DNA from: UBA1563 sp037440065
Lineage (GTDB): Bacteria > Bacteroidota > Ignavibacteria > Ignavibacteriales > Ignavibacteriaceae
Assembly (NCBI GenBank): GCA_037440065.1
Contig: JBBIUV010000016.1
Location: 806,001 to 870,000 of the forward strand
Direction: 5' to 3'
Length of the DNA stretch: 64,000 bases
Part shown: positions 16,720 through 24,499 of the stretch, piece by piece
Numbering within the stretch: the stretch's first letter is position 1
How the letters are laid out: every line of letters begins with the position of its first letter
Program-made: the position numbers and the translations under genes
The notes under the pieces: model-generated
Told to the model about the DNA's origin: nothing
What the model saw: the letters and a program-made list of their open reading frames with translations, nothing else
The model's database searches: none

Positions 16720-17071
16720 TTTGTACAAATAATTAAGAAAATAGGTGGCTTTATTTCTGAGTTAATTTTACATAGAACATTCATTCCTTACGGGGTCATC
16801 TCCTCTCCCCTTTTACATTCCGCAAACAATGAACCTCAAAAAAATAATTCTGTAAAAAATGCTTTATTGAAAAACAATAATTTCAAATCCTTATGCTGAA
16901 AAGCTAATGGAATGATATCATGCAGCCCCTATTTTTAAATAGTGCAATTAAAAGTGAAAAACAGAACTATTGGAATGATATCCCTCAACTGCACGCCGGA
17001 TATCATTCCCACACTAATAAACCTGTGCAGCATAAGTAATAGTTAGGCGTCATTAATTTGAGGATATTAGA

Positions 17072-18046
17072 ATGAAAAATTTATTTCTCATCGATGGGGC
17101 ATCTGGAACGGGTAAATCTGATCTTATTAAACACATATTGAATACTCGTAAAGATTCTACTGCTTTGATAAAATTTTCGACAAGAGAAATTCGTGAATAT
17201 GAAAAACGAGACGATATTATGCTAGACTTAAATTTTGTTAAAGATGATGCATTTGATAAATCAAATCTTGATTACGTCTATATTTATTATCGTAAACAAT
17301 ATGGGTTTAAAAAAGAAACTCTAGACAGATTACTAGAAAAGAATTCAAATGTTTTTGTTATAGTTAGAAATCCAGACGTTATAAAACAAATAATAAATGA
17401 TTATTACTTTATTAATGTGGTCCCTGTATTTGTTTATACAGATGAAGAAAAACTTCGAGATAGATTAATCAATCAAAATTATAGTGAGAAGGATATAGCC
17501 GAAAGATTAGAAAAAATTCATCAAGCATATGAGGACTATCAACGGCATCCAGATATTTACAAAGAAATATTGATTAACAATTCTTCAATTAACCATTACC
17601 ACCAATTAATTGATTTGTTAATAAATAAGTATAAGGATCTACCAGAAATTGATGATAAATTGATTTTCGTTCTTATGTCTTTTAATCCAGATAATCCTGA
17701 ACTAAAAAAGGTATTTACGGCTATTCAAAAATCTGTTGAAATGTTCGACAAATCATACAAATGCTATAATCTAGAAAGCTTGAAAGGGAAATCATACAAA
17801 ATTTCGGATACTGCAAAAGAACATATAAGTAAGTGCAGATTAGCAATAATTGACTTAACTGAAAATAAACCCAATGTATATTATGAACTAGGATATGCAA
17901 ATGGAATTTCAAAAGATTTTATTATTACAGCCAAGAAAGGAACAGAACTACTGTTTTACCCGAGAGAATATAAAATTATTATTTATGAGGATGCATTTGA
18001 TATACAAGAAAAACTTCTTGAGATGTTGCCAGTAATATTAAAATAA
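17072..18046 (+). CDS. cassette 10: guanylate-kinase-like P-loop domain fused to a nucleoside 2-deoxyribosyltransferase-like domain
   Basis: 324 residues. Residues 1-190 resemble guanylate kinase: Walker A GASGTGKS (9-16), then FSTREIREYEKRDD, which recalls the STR-x-R-x-x-E GMP-binding segment. Residues about 195-324 match the deoxyribosyltransferase/TIR-like Rossmann group: FVLMSFNPDNPEL, CRLAIIDLTENKPNVYYELGYANG (about 259-277, with a likely catalytic Glu) and a closing EYKIIIYED. GAGG precedes the start. The architecture suggests binding or processing of nucleotides, possibly NAD or a nucleotide signal, in defence, but no partner gene is present and no function is established. Confidence 0.7.
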   Translation: MKNLFLIDGASGTGKSDLIKHILNTRKDSTALIKFSTREIREYEKRDDIMLDLNFVKDDAFDKSNLDYVYIYYRKQYGFKKETLDRLLEKNSNVFVIVRNPDVIKQIINDYYFINVVPVFVYTDEEKLRDRLINQNYSEKDIAERLEKIHQAYEDYQRHPDIYKEILINNSSINHYHQLIDLLINKYKDLPEIDDKLIFVLMSFNPDNPELKKVFTAIQKSVEMFDKSYKCYNLESLKGKSYKISDTAKEHISKCRLAIIDLTENKPNVYYELGYANGISKDFIITAKKGTELLFYPREYKIIIYEDAFDIQEKLLEMLPVILK

Positions 18047-18053
18047 TTCTAGC

Positions 18054-18246
18054 GCCTAACAAGCTCTTCCACCCGACCGCTTCTTTTCAGAGCGGCATTT
18101 GAGAAGTTATTGCGTTAGTTAAGCAAAGTAAGCGTAGTAATTAAGGTTGTTCTAAAAAAAATAAATTAATTAAAAATTATTGGTGTTGGTTCTTCGTGTC
18201 GTCATTGCTTTTATGGGCGGACGGGTGAAAAGCCACGCCGTTATAA
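18054..18246 (+). repeat. attC site 10
   Basis: 193 bp from R'' GCCTAAC (18054-18060) to R' GTTATAA (18240-18246). Sister of attC 8 in sequence. The preceding cassette's ends GTTAGGCG and CGCCTAAC are complementary over 8 bp. Confidence 0.78.
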
Positions 18247-18277
18247 AGCTAAAGTATAAAATGGATATAGGGTAGTT

Positions 18278-20272
18278 ATGAAAATTATTTCAGCAGTTAT
18301 TAAAAACTATAGGATGTTAAAGGATATCCGTATCAATATTGACAAAGTGTCTACAATTATTGTGGGTAAAAATAATTCTGGGAAAACCTCATTTTCTCAC
18401 ATTTTTAATCAGTTTATCTACAAAAAAGATTTTTCTTTTGAAGATTTCTCCTTGTCAACACATGATTTATTTATCTCTTTATACAAAGAGTATTATGACT
18501 CAAAAATGCTAAGTGGTGATGAAAGAACTCATGTCGTTAATAAAATTCAATCTGAAATTCCAAAGATTCAATTAATAATTACACTTAATTATAGCGATGA
18601 AGATGATTGGAATAATATAAAACCCTTTATTATCAATCTGGATGAAACAGATACTATTTCGATAGTATTTGAATATGCCCCAGAATCAACCGAAAAATTT
18701 CTTGATGCAATTCATGGCAATATATCTAAAACCACAGCCACAAAAGAGGATTTAGTTGATGAAGAAATACTAGAACAAATAAAAAGTAATATTTCATTTT
18801 ATAAAATAACAATACACCCGCTATCCGAAACTGAAGCAACTGAGAATGTCAGTCAAAAAGAATTAGATAATCTATTAAGGTGCCATTTTATTGAGGCACA
18901 AAGAAATGTTGATGATGCTAATGTTAAGAACAAATCTCGACTTTCGCGTTTTTTCCAAAAGCAATATGAAAATAAAAATGATGATGCTCCAGCAAGTGTT
19001 GAATTAGAAAACGCCATTTCTCAAGCAAATAGTGAAATAGATGTAAAATTGATTGATTTCTTTAGCGAATTTGTAGATTCTTTTCAAATGTTTGGTTTCC
19101 CGGGAATTAAAGAACAAAAAATAGAACTTAAATCAGAGTTATCAGCAGATGAATTCCTAAAGAACAACGTTAAATTATATTATAATCTTAATGAAAAAAG
19201 ATTATCTGAGAATTATAATGGTCTTGGATTCAGTAATCTATTGTCAATAATTTCAGAGATCCTTGGCTATCAAATACTTCATGAAAAGGAAAAAAGAGAT
19301 TTAACATTAATATTCATTGAAGAACCAGAAGCGCACATGCATCCTCAGATGCAAGAGGTATTTATTAAGAAAATTAATGAGTTTTTAGCAAGTAAGAATT
19401 TCAAAGTCCAACTTATTATGACAACTCATTCATCTCATGTGATTTCAAACTCAGATTTTAATTGTATACGTTATTTTACTGAAAGTCTAGGATTTACATT
19501 GGTGAAAGATTTAATGGAATTTAACAACTCTTTAGGAGATTCAGACAAAATAGAATTTTTAAAACAATACTTAACGTTGGGCAAATGTGATTTATTTTTT
19601 GCCGATAAAGCAATATTGTTTGAGGGTGTTGTTGAAAGATTATTATTGCCAATTTTTATAAACAAAGTTGACGTTGAGTCGGGAAATACAAATTTGACTG
19701 AACAGTACATTAGTTCCATCGAAATTGGTGGTGCTTATATGCACAAGTTCAAGGAGCTTTTAGAATTTCTCGAACTAAAAACACTTATTATAACGGACAT
19801 TGATTCAGTTGAGAAAGTCGATAAATATTATAAAAAAGTTGAAATCAAGGAGGCTGATAATTTACTTACTAGCAATGCGGCTCTTAAAAGTTGGATTCCT
19901 GGTTGTGAAAAAATAGTTGAATTATTGTCCATTGATGGAAACAAAAAAATAGTTAATAATATTCGTGTTGCATATCAGACAAAAATGGAAACGGATTTCA
20001 AATGTGGCAGAAGCTTTGAAGAAGCTTTTATTATTGAGAATAGTGAATATATATTTAACAAAAGAAATCTTTTGAAAAGCATTAATAATTTATTGAATGA
20101 TGAGGTCTATAATTCTTCAGCGGTAATTCAAAGCAAATCATATGCAATACAAGATTATATAGATCGAAATAAGAAAAAAACTGATTTTGCATTCGACTTA
20201 ATGAGTGTTGATTACGACACATGGCAGACTCCTCTATACATTAAAGAAGGTTTAACATGGCTAGCGAAGTAG
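18278..20272 (+). CDS. gajA: cassette 11: Gabija protein GajA (OLD-family ATPase with TOPRIM nuclease)
   Basis: 664 residues. The N-terminal ABC-type ATPase has Walker A GKNNSGKTS (30-38), a signature-like NYNGLGFSNLL (about 312), Walker B LIFIEEPEAHMHP (about 343-355) and switch-His TTHSSH. The C-terminal TOPRIM region has FEGVVERLLLP (Glu about 448) and ITDIDS (Asp pair about 506-508). This is the OLD/GajA architecture: a DNA-nicking nuclease held in check by nucleotides and active in phage defence. The next gene is a UvrD-like helicase overlapping by 16 bp, which is the Gabija pair. It is slightly longer than typical GajA. Together with gajB it forms a two-gene cassette. Confidence 0.88.
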   Translation: MKIISAVIKNYRMLKDIRINIDKVSTIIVGKNNSGKTSFSHIFNQFIYKKDFSFEDFSLSTHDLFISLYKEYYDSKMLSGDERTHVVNKIQSEIPKIQLIITLNYSDEDDWNNIKPFIINLDETDTISIVFEYAPESTEKFLDAIHGNISKTTATKEDLVDEEILEQIKSNISFYKITIHPLSETEATENVSQKELDNLLRCHFIEAQRNVDDANVKNKSRLSRFFQKQYENKNDDAPASVELENAISQANSEIDVKLIDFFSEFVDSFQMFGFPGIKEQKIELKSELSADEFLKNNVKLYYNLNEKRLSENYNGLGFSNLLSIISEILGYQILHEKEKRDLTLIFIEEPEAHMHPQMQEVFIKKINEFLASKNFKVQLIMTTHSSHVISNSDFNCIRYFTESLGFTLVKDLMEFNNSLGDSDKIEFLKQYLTLGKCDLFFADKAILFEGVVERLLLPIFINKVDVESGNTNLTEQYISSIEIGGAYMHKFKELLEFLELKTLIITDIDSVEKVDKYYKKVEIKEADNLLTSNAALKSWIPGCEKIVELLSIDGNKKIVNNIRVAYQTKMETDFKCGRSFEEAFIIENSEYIFNKRNLLKSINNLLNDEVYNSSAVIQSKSYAIQDYIDRNKKKTDFAFDLMSVDYDTWQTPLYIKEGLTWLAK

Positions 20273-21933
20273 AACTAGAAATCCAAGATTGTTTTAATAC
20301 AAACACTAGTTTTATTCTTGATGCTGGCGCCGGCAGTGGAAAAACTTGGACACTAATTGAATCATTGCGATATTCATTAAAAATGAACAGTGAAGATTTT
20401 AAAAAGAAGAACAAAAGAATAGCTTGCATTACTTATACAAATGTTGCTAAAAATGAAATTATTGAAAGAACTGAAAAAAACGAATTAATTTTTGTCGGCA
20501 CGATACATGATTTTCTTTGGCATCAGATTAAAAAATTTCAAAAAGAACTAAAAATTAAATTTATTGAGTTGATTAATGAAAGACTCGAAAAGCAGCAAGA
20601 AATATTGGATAGTTGCACTCCTCGTGCTGTTAAAAAACGAGAAAATGCTACAGAAAGAATTTCAAAGTACCAAGCTGCGATTACAGTGTTAAATTCAAGT
20701 AATATTTCAATAACGTATGATAATATTCTCAATTATTCTGAGGGCAAATTTAGTCATGATGAACTAATTATAATTGCAGAAAAAATATTTTCGTCCTACC
20801 CACGAATTAGAAAAATAACTACTGATTCTTTCCCAATTATATTGGTTGATGAATATCAAGATACGCAAAAAGAAACAGTAATGATATTATTGGATTATCT
20901 GCTTGATTTACCAAATATTATTATTGGTTTTTTTGGTGATAAGATGCAACAAATATATGAAACTGGGATTGGACAAATACCAGAAACTTATCATTTACGA
21001 AGAATTACAAAAAATGATAACTATAGGTGCTCAATAAAAGTAATAGAATTGTTAAATAAGATTCGTAATGATATTCAACAGATTCCTTCTGGAAATAATT
21101 TAGATGGAAGTGCCGTATTTTATAATATTTCCAATTCTGAGAATCTTGATGCATTTGTTCAAAGAGAATTAATCATTAATCACAGTTGGGTTGATAGCAA
21201 AACTAAAAGACTCTACCTAACTCACAACCTAATTGCCAGTAAAAATAACTTTGCCTCACTATTTAATCTTTACAAGACTCGAAGAGATTGTTTAATTAAA
21301 AACGAAGACAATAGAGGATTATGTCCATTCGTTGATTATTTGTTCGACGTTGAACAAATATATAGAGAATTCACATCTAAGAGAATTCAATCGTTTTTGA
21401 AGTTAATTCAATACAAAATAACCAGTTTCGAAAGCAAACATAATCTTATAGAAATAATGTCAAACATCTCGAATCTTCGGAATTCTTGTACTATTGGAGA
21501 GTATATCGATTATGTATCAGAAAACAACATATTGTCTTATTCTCAAAGAATGGCTGAATATGATCTTGAGGATGAAACAAAAAAAGAACATTATGATGAA
21601 TTAATGAAAATAAACTTCATTGAGTTTGTAAGATTATACGATACTCAACTAGATAATTCGGCTTATTCTACTAAACATGGTACAAAAGGGGCTGAATACG
21701 AAAATGTATTGGTAATTATAGACGATACGGCTTGGCGAAATTATGATTTTAACGCCTATTTCTCTAAGCTTACTGACAATCCAGAGAATTTTAGAAGAAC
21801 CGAAAATCTATTTTATGTTATTTGTTCAAGAACAATTCGTAATCTTGCTGTAGTATGTCTGTCTGGCTTATCTCCTGAAGCAATTGCCAATATTAAAGTA
21901 TTGTTCGGTGTGGAAAATTATTTCGAAATATAA
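20257..21933 (+). CDS. gajB: cassette 11: Gabija protein GajB (UvrD/PcrA-like helicase)
   Basis: 558 residues. SF1 helicase motifs in order: I AGAGSGKTW (about 24-32), Ia ACITYTNVAKNEI, II ILVDEYQDT (about 195-203), III FFGDKMQQIY, IV NYRCS, V TKHGTKGAEYENV and VI LFYVICSRTIRNL. Length and motif spacing fit GajB, which associates with GajA and is thought to sense or process phage-induced nucleic acid changes. AGAAGG lies 7 nt before the ATG inside the end of gajA, so translation is coupled. The cassette ends 7 bp later at attC 11. Confidence 0.88.
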   Translation: MASEVELEIQDCFNTNTSFILDAGAGSGKTWTLIESLRYSLKMNSEDFKKKNKRIACITYTNVAKNEIIERTEKNELIFVGTIHDFLWHQIKKFQKELKIKFIELINERLEKQQEILDSCTPRAVKKRENATERISKYQAAITVLNSSNISITYDNILNYSEGKFSHDELIIIAEKIFSSYPRIRKITTDSFPIILVDEYQDTQKETVMILLDYLLDLPNIIIGFFGDKMQQIYETGIGQIPETYHLRRITKNDNYRCSIKVIELLNKIRNDIQQIPSGNNLDGSAVFYNISNSENLDAFVQRELIINHSWVDSKTKRLYLTHNLIASKNNFASLFNLYKTRRDCLIKNEDNRGLCPFVDYLFDVEQIYREFTSKRIQSFLKLIQYKITSFESKHNLIEIMSNISNLRNSCTIGEYIDYVSENNILSYSQRMAEYDLEDETKKEHYDELMKINFIEFVRLYDTQLDNSAYSTKHGTKGAEYENVLVIIDDTAWRNYDFNAYFSKLTDNPENFRRTENLFYVICSRTIRNLAVVCLSGLSPEAIANIKVLFGVENYFEI

Positions 21934-21939
21934 AACGCT

Positions 21940-22126
21940 TTATAACATGTTGCTCAAGGCGGCAGCGTTTTCGCATTCGGCATTTGTGTAGTTGTAATAT
22001 TTGCTACCATTTCTGTATTACTGTTAGGCTGTGTTTATAAATGTTAGTATCGTTGTAAAAAAAAAGTTATTTAATAAATATTGCAGTGTTTCTGTGGGCT
22101 ACACCTTAGCAACCACGCCCTTAGGT
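21940..22126 (+). repeat. attC site 11
   Basis: 187 bp from R'' TTATAAC (21940-21946; the wider GCTTTATAAC is the exact complement of the cassette start GTTATAAAGC) to R' CTTAGGT (22120-22126). The first R' base is C instead of the conserved G, so recombination here may be impaired. Confidence 0.7.
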
Positions 22127-22134
22127 ATAATAAT

Positions 22135-23166
22135 ATGAATTATAAAAAATATCCGATATTTTCATTACCAATTGAATTGATTACAAACGATAACATTGAT
22201 GACTTGTTTAAATACAAAATCGGAGAATCGGCATTTCTTGATTATAAATCTGAATTATATGGTTTGAATGATTCGGACAAAATCAAAATGCTTAAGCATA
22301 TTACTAGTTTTGCAAATTCCAATGGTGGGTTAATTATTTTTGGCATTCGCGAAGAAATGGGAAAACCAGTAGAGGTAACTGGTGTAGATGTCGATGACAA
22401 CTATTATGATTCATTACAATCTCTTGTTTATGAATGTATTGAACCTACGATTATGAATTTAGAAATGAAGTTAATCGACTATCGAAATAAGAATCTATTT
22501 CTTATTTCAATACCTAATTCTGACGATAAACCACATATGTTCCATTATCAAAAACACAGAGAGTTTTATTTTAGGTATGGCAATAAAAGTATTCCGATGA
22601 AATATGAAGATATAAAAGAATCTTTCTTAGATTTATCAAGTCGCAATATTTCATATTTAAAATCAAATCTTAGTTCAAACAATCCTCTTCATCATCCATT
22701 CAATGAAAAGTTTCTAATACATCTTTATAATTCTATTACGGATAATAAAATAGAATATTCAAAACAACTTATTGAATTATATATTCACGAAGTAAATAAT
22801 ACTCTTAAGCAGCGTGATTCGAATTTTAATGCTATAATAAAAAATAATGATAAACGTTTAGTTACGAATGAATCATTAAGAGATTATGCATTAATGTTGG
22901 CAAAAGCAAATACTTATTATGGGGCATTTAAAAGGGATGCTGAAAGTTTGCTCGGATCACTAAAAATGTTTTTACATTTTATGGAACGTCTTCGAGTTTT
23001 GCTCGCTCAACCATCTATAACTAAATTATTAAAACAAGGATTGATAAAGGAGAAACATACAAACGATCTATGCTATGAAGAACTTATAGAAGGATTAGGG
23101 GTTCTTTATAAATCATTAAAAACTAATACCAAAACTAAAAAAGGAAGAAAAATTATTATAAAATAA
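22135..23166 (+). CDS. cassette 12: AlbA_2/Schlafen-type ATP-binding-domain protein
   Basis: 343 residues from the ATG at 22135; an upstream in-frame start would lie inside attC 11 and is rejected. Residues about 20-140 form an AlbA_2 (Schlafen-like) domain: ESAFLDYKSELYG, then KHITSFANSNGGLIIFGIRE, then HREFYFRYGNKSIPM. The remaining 200 residues, rich in Leu, Lys and Asn, have no recognised domain. Such proteins occur as regulators and in defence loci. Its position next to Gabija makes a defence role possible but unproved. Confidence 0.75.
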   Translation: MNYKKYPIFSLPIELITNDNIDDLFKYKIGESAFLDYKSELYGLNDSDKIKMLKHITSFANSNGGLIIFGIREEMGKPVEVTGVDVDDNYYDSLQSLVYECIEPTIMNLEMKLIDYRNKNLFLISIPNSDDKPHMFHYQKHREFYFRYGNKSIPMKYEDIKESFLDLSSRNISYLKSNLSSNNPLHHPFNEKFLIHLYNSITDNKIEYSKQLIELYIHEVNNTLKQRDSNFNAIIKNNDKRLVTNESLRDYALMLAKANTYYGAFKRDAESLLGSLKMFLHFMERLRVLLAQPSITKLLKQGLIKEKHTNDLCYEELIEGLGVLYKSLKTNTKTKKGRKIIIK

Positions 23167-23168
23167 AT

Positions 23169-23290
23169 GCCTAACCCGCCGCTCAACACAGACAGCGTTT
23201 TTGCATTTTGAATTTTATAAATTATCGGGTTATTCGTTCAGTTGAGTCTACTTCTTTTTCGCTCATCTTTACCGTAATAAACCGTTTAGG
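23169..23290 (+). repeat. attC site 12, 3' end unclear
   Basis: R'' GCCTAAC (23169-23175) is followed by the classical CCGCCGCTCAACACAGACAGCG. No clean GTTRRRY box is found downstream; GTTATTC (23229) and GTTTAGG (23284) are the nearest candidates. This is the last cassette of the array and may be a decayed boundary. Confidence 0.6.
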
Positions 23291-23296
23291 TTATTC

Positions 23297-23331
23297 AAAC
23301 CTCCGGCATTTCAAAAACACCGGAGGTTTTT
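23297..23331. terminator. intrinsic terminator at the end of the array
   Basis: Perfect 10-bp stem AAACCTCCGG (23297-23306) / CCGGAGGTTT (23320-23329) with five T on the plus strand. It closes array transcription and also lies 8 nt beyond the stop of the convergent gene at 23338. Confidence 0.8.
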
Positions 23332-23337
23332 ATATGC

Positions 23338-24057
23338 TTACTGCACCGGCGGAGTAGTAGTATCCGTTGGCGGAGGAGTCTTATCTTCATCCTCCGGTTT
23401 TGTGTGCGAACCGCCCAGATCTTTAATAATTCTTGCGGCTTGGTACTGGTTATAAAAATCGGGGTGCGAGTCTTTCAACACTTCCACAATACCGTCGGCT
23501 TCATCCTTCAGTAATTCATCCGCTTTAGCGAATAATTCCGTAAGAGCCAGCCTTGTTGCGCTCCGATCTGTAAATCCTACGTCTTTTCTCCCCTTAGCAT
23601 TTTTTAATGCCTCAAGTTTCATCTCCACAAGATCAAGTTTTGCCTGCGTTATCGCGTAACCGGCAAGTGAAGCCAAAACTCCCTGGGCGGCATCTTTAAT
23701 GCTCTTCACTTTTAAGGGTAGTTCTGCGTGGGATAAATGTTTCAGGTCGCTTTCCGTATAATCGGCCGCCGCTTTTAATTCCAGCAGTTTGTTCCGTGCA
23801 GCGTACGCCTTAACAGCCGAAGCGATTGGAACGATAGATGTGATCAGCTCATTAATGGCTTTGCTTTTTACGGAAGTTTTCCCCTCCGTAACAGTCATTA
23901 ATTCGCTGTTTTTAGCCTCAATCTCTGCGATCAAAGCTTGCAGATCAGTGTGTACTTCGCCCAAAGCCGGCACTTCGGCTATAATGCTATCGTTGCTTTT
24001 TAGAACCGCATCGGTAGCATTATACATGTTGGACTTGTTTTCCTCATATTGAGTCAT
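23338..24057 (-). CDS. alpha-helical protein of unknown function
   Basis: 239 residues with a strong ribosome-binding site (TAGGAGG). No signal peptide. Almost entirely Ala/Leu/Lys/Glu-rich helices, predicted coiled coil from about residue 10 to 190, then a hydrophilic tail ending in PEDEDKTPPPTDTTTPP. This composition resembles an uncharacterised family of long-helix proteins seen in Bacteroidota-type genomes. The GC content is higher than in the cassette genes, consistent with a resident gene that borders the array. Confidence 0.7.
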   Translation of the reverse strand: MTQYEENKSNMYNATDAVLKSNDSIIAEVPALGEVHTDLQALIAEIEAKNSELMTVTEGKTSVKSKAINELITSIVPIASAVKAYAARNKLLELKAAADYTESDLKHLSHAELPLKVKSIKDAAQGVLASLAGYAITQAKLDLVEMKLEALKNAKGRKDVGFTDRSATRLALTELFAKADELLKDEADGIVEVLKDSHPDFYNQYQAARIIKDLGGSHTKPEDEDKTPPPTDTTTPPVQ

Positions 24058-24187
24058 TACGACCTCCTATTTGTGATTAGTTAGGTTACTTTAAGGCAAT
24101 GTGCCTTTTTATTCTAAAAACCGTCATTTTTCACTAAAACAGATTAAAAACCCACAAAAAAAACCATTAAAACAAAGAAAAAAAGGA

Positions 24188-24436
24188 CAAATATCGATTT
24201 CAAGTCTTCAAAACAAAAGTAAAGTCGCCGAATATTCATTTCAAGTTGCCAAAGCAGAGAAAAAGTCTTCAAATATGCATTTCAAGTTCTCAAAACGAGA
24301 GAAAAGTCGCCGAATATCAATTTCAAGTTGTTAAAACAAGAAAATAGCCGGCAAATATTCGTTTTAAATCTTCAAATATTTATTTGAAGTTGTTAAATAT
24401 CTACTTTAAGTCGTCAAATATTCGGTTGAAATCTCC
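24188..24436. repeat. minisatellite: four 41-bp units then four 21-bp units
   Basis: Units start at 24188, 24229, 24270 and 24311 (41 bp each) and at 24352, 24373, 24394 and 24415 (21 bp, last one imperfect). Each opens with a form of CAAATATTCATTTCAAGT. The long unit looks like the short one plus about 20 bp. It lies in the 746-bp gap between 24058 and 24803. Several stretches read through without stops, but the composition is not protein-like. No conserved identical repeats with unique spacers, so not a CRISPR. Confidence 0.75.
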
Positions 24437-24499
24437 ACTCTCCAAAAGCATGCTCGCACCCGGTGAACTAAATCTTAACTCTGGATTTAATAACCTGAT

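Larger units (their letters stand above)
16498..17048 (+). repeat. attC site 9 with repeat copy 4, rearranged
   Basis: R'' ACCTAAC (16498-16504) with CCGCCTCTCAACACAGCCG, and R' GTTAGGC (17042-17048), 551 bp apart. Inside are a terminator-like hairpin, a 60-bp remnant of cassette 1's gene (16589-16648), repeat copy 4 with promoter, a diverged stretch (about 16832-16970) with an extra half of the inverted repeat (GGAATGATATC near 16909), and the complete repeat GGAATGATATCC (16972-16983) / GGATATCATTCC (16998-17009). Confidence 0.65.
9874..23175 (+). mobile_element. integron gene-cassette array (12 cassettes), no integrase in the window
   Basis: Thirteen plus-strand genes, mostly single-gene units, are separated by sites that begin with an AAC-ending R'' box followed by a cytosine-rich L''-like stretch (for example GCCTAACGAGCGCCTCAAC) and end with GTTAGGC, GTTATAA or variants. 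The start of most cassettes is complementary to the R'' box at that cassette's own end (for example GTTATAAAGC/GCTTTATAAC for the Gabija cassette), which is the structural hallmark of integron cassettes. The gene content (arr, defence genes, unknowns) and the uniform orientation fit. Neither intI nor attI is seen between 9030 and 9874, so this is a CALIN-type array or the distal part of a larger integron. Confidence 0.85.

Noticed and set aside
22081..22134. Upstream start for the AlbA-type protein
   Set aside because: It lies inside attC 11 and would cross the recombination point; the ATG at 22135 follows AGG and fits the domain.
24101..24334. Open frame through the minisatellite
   Set aside because: Lys/Ser-rich translation is the by-product of the 41-bp period; there is no start signal and the repeat continues beyond its stop.
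24188..24436. Possible CRISPR array
   Set aside because: The units are imperfect tandem repeats without unique spacers, the period changes from 41 to 21 bp, and there are no cas genes.
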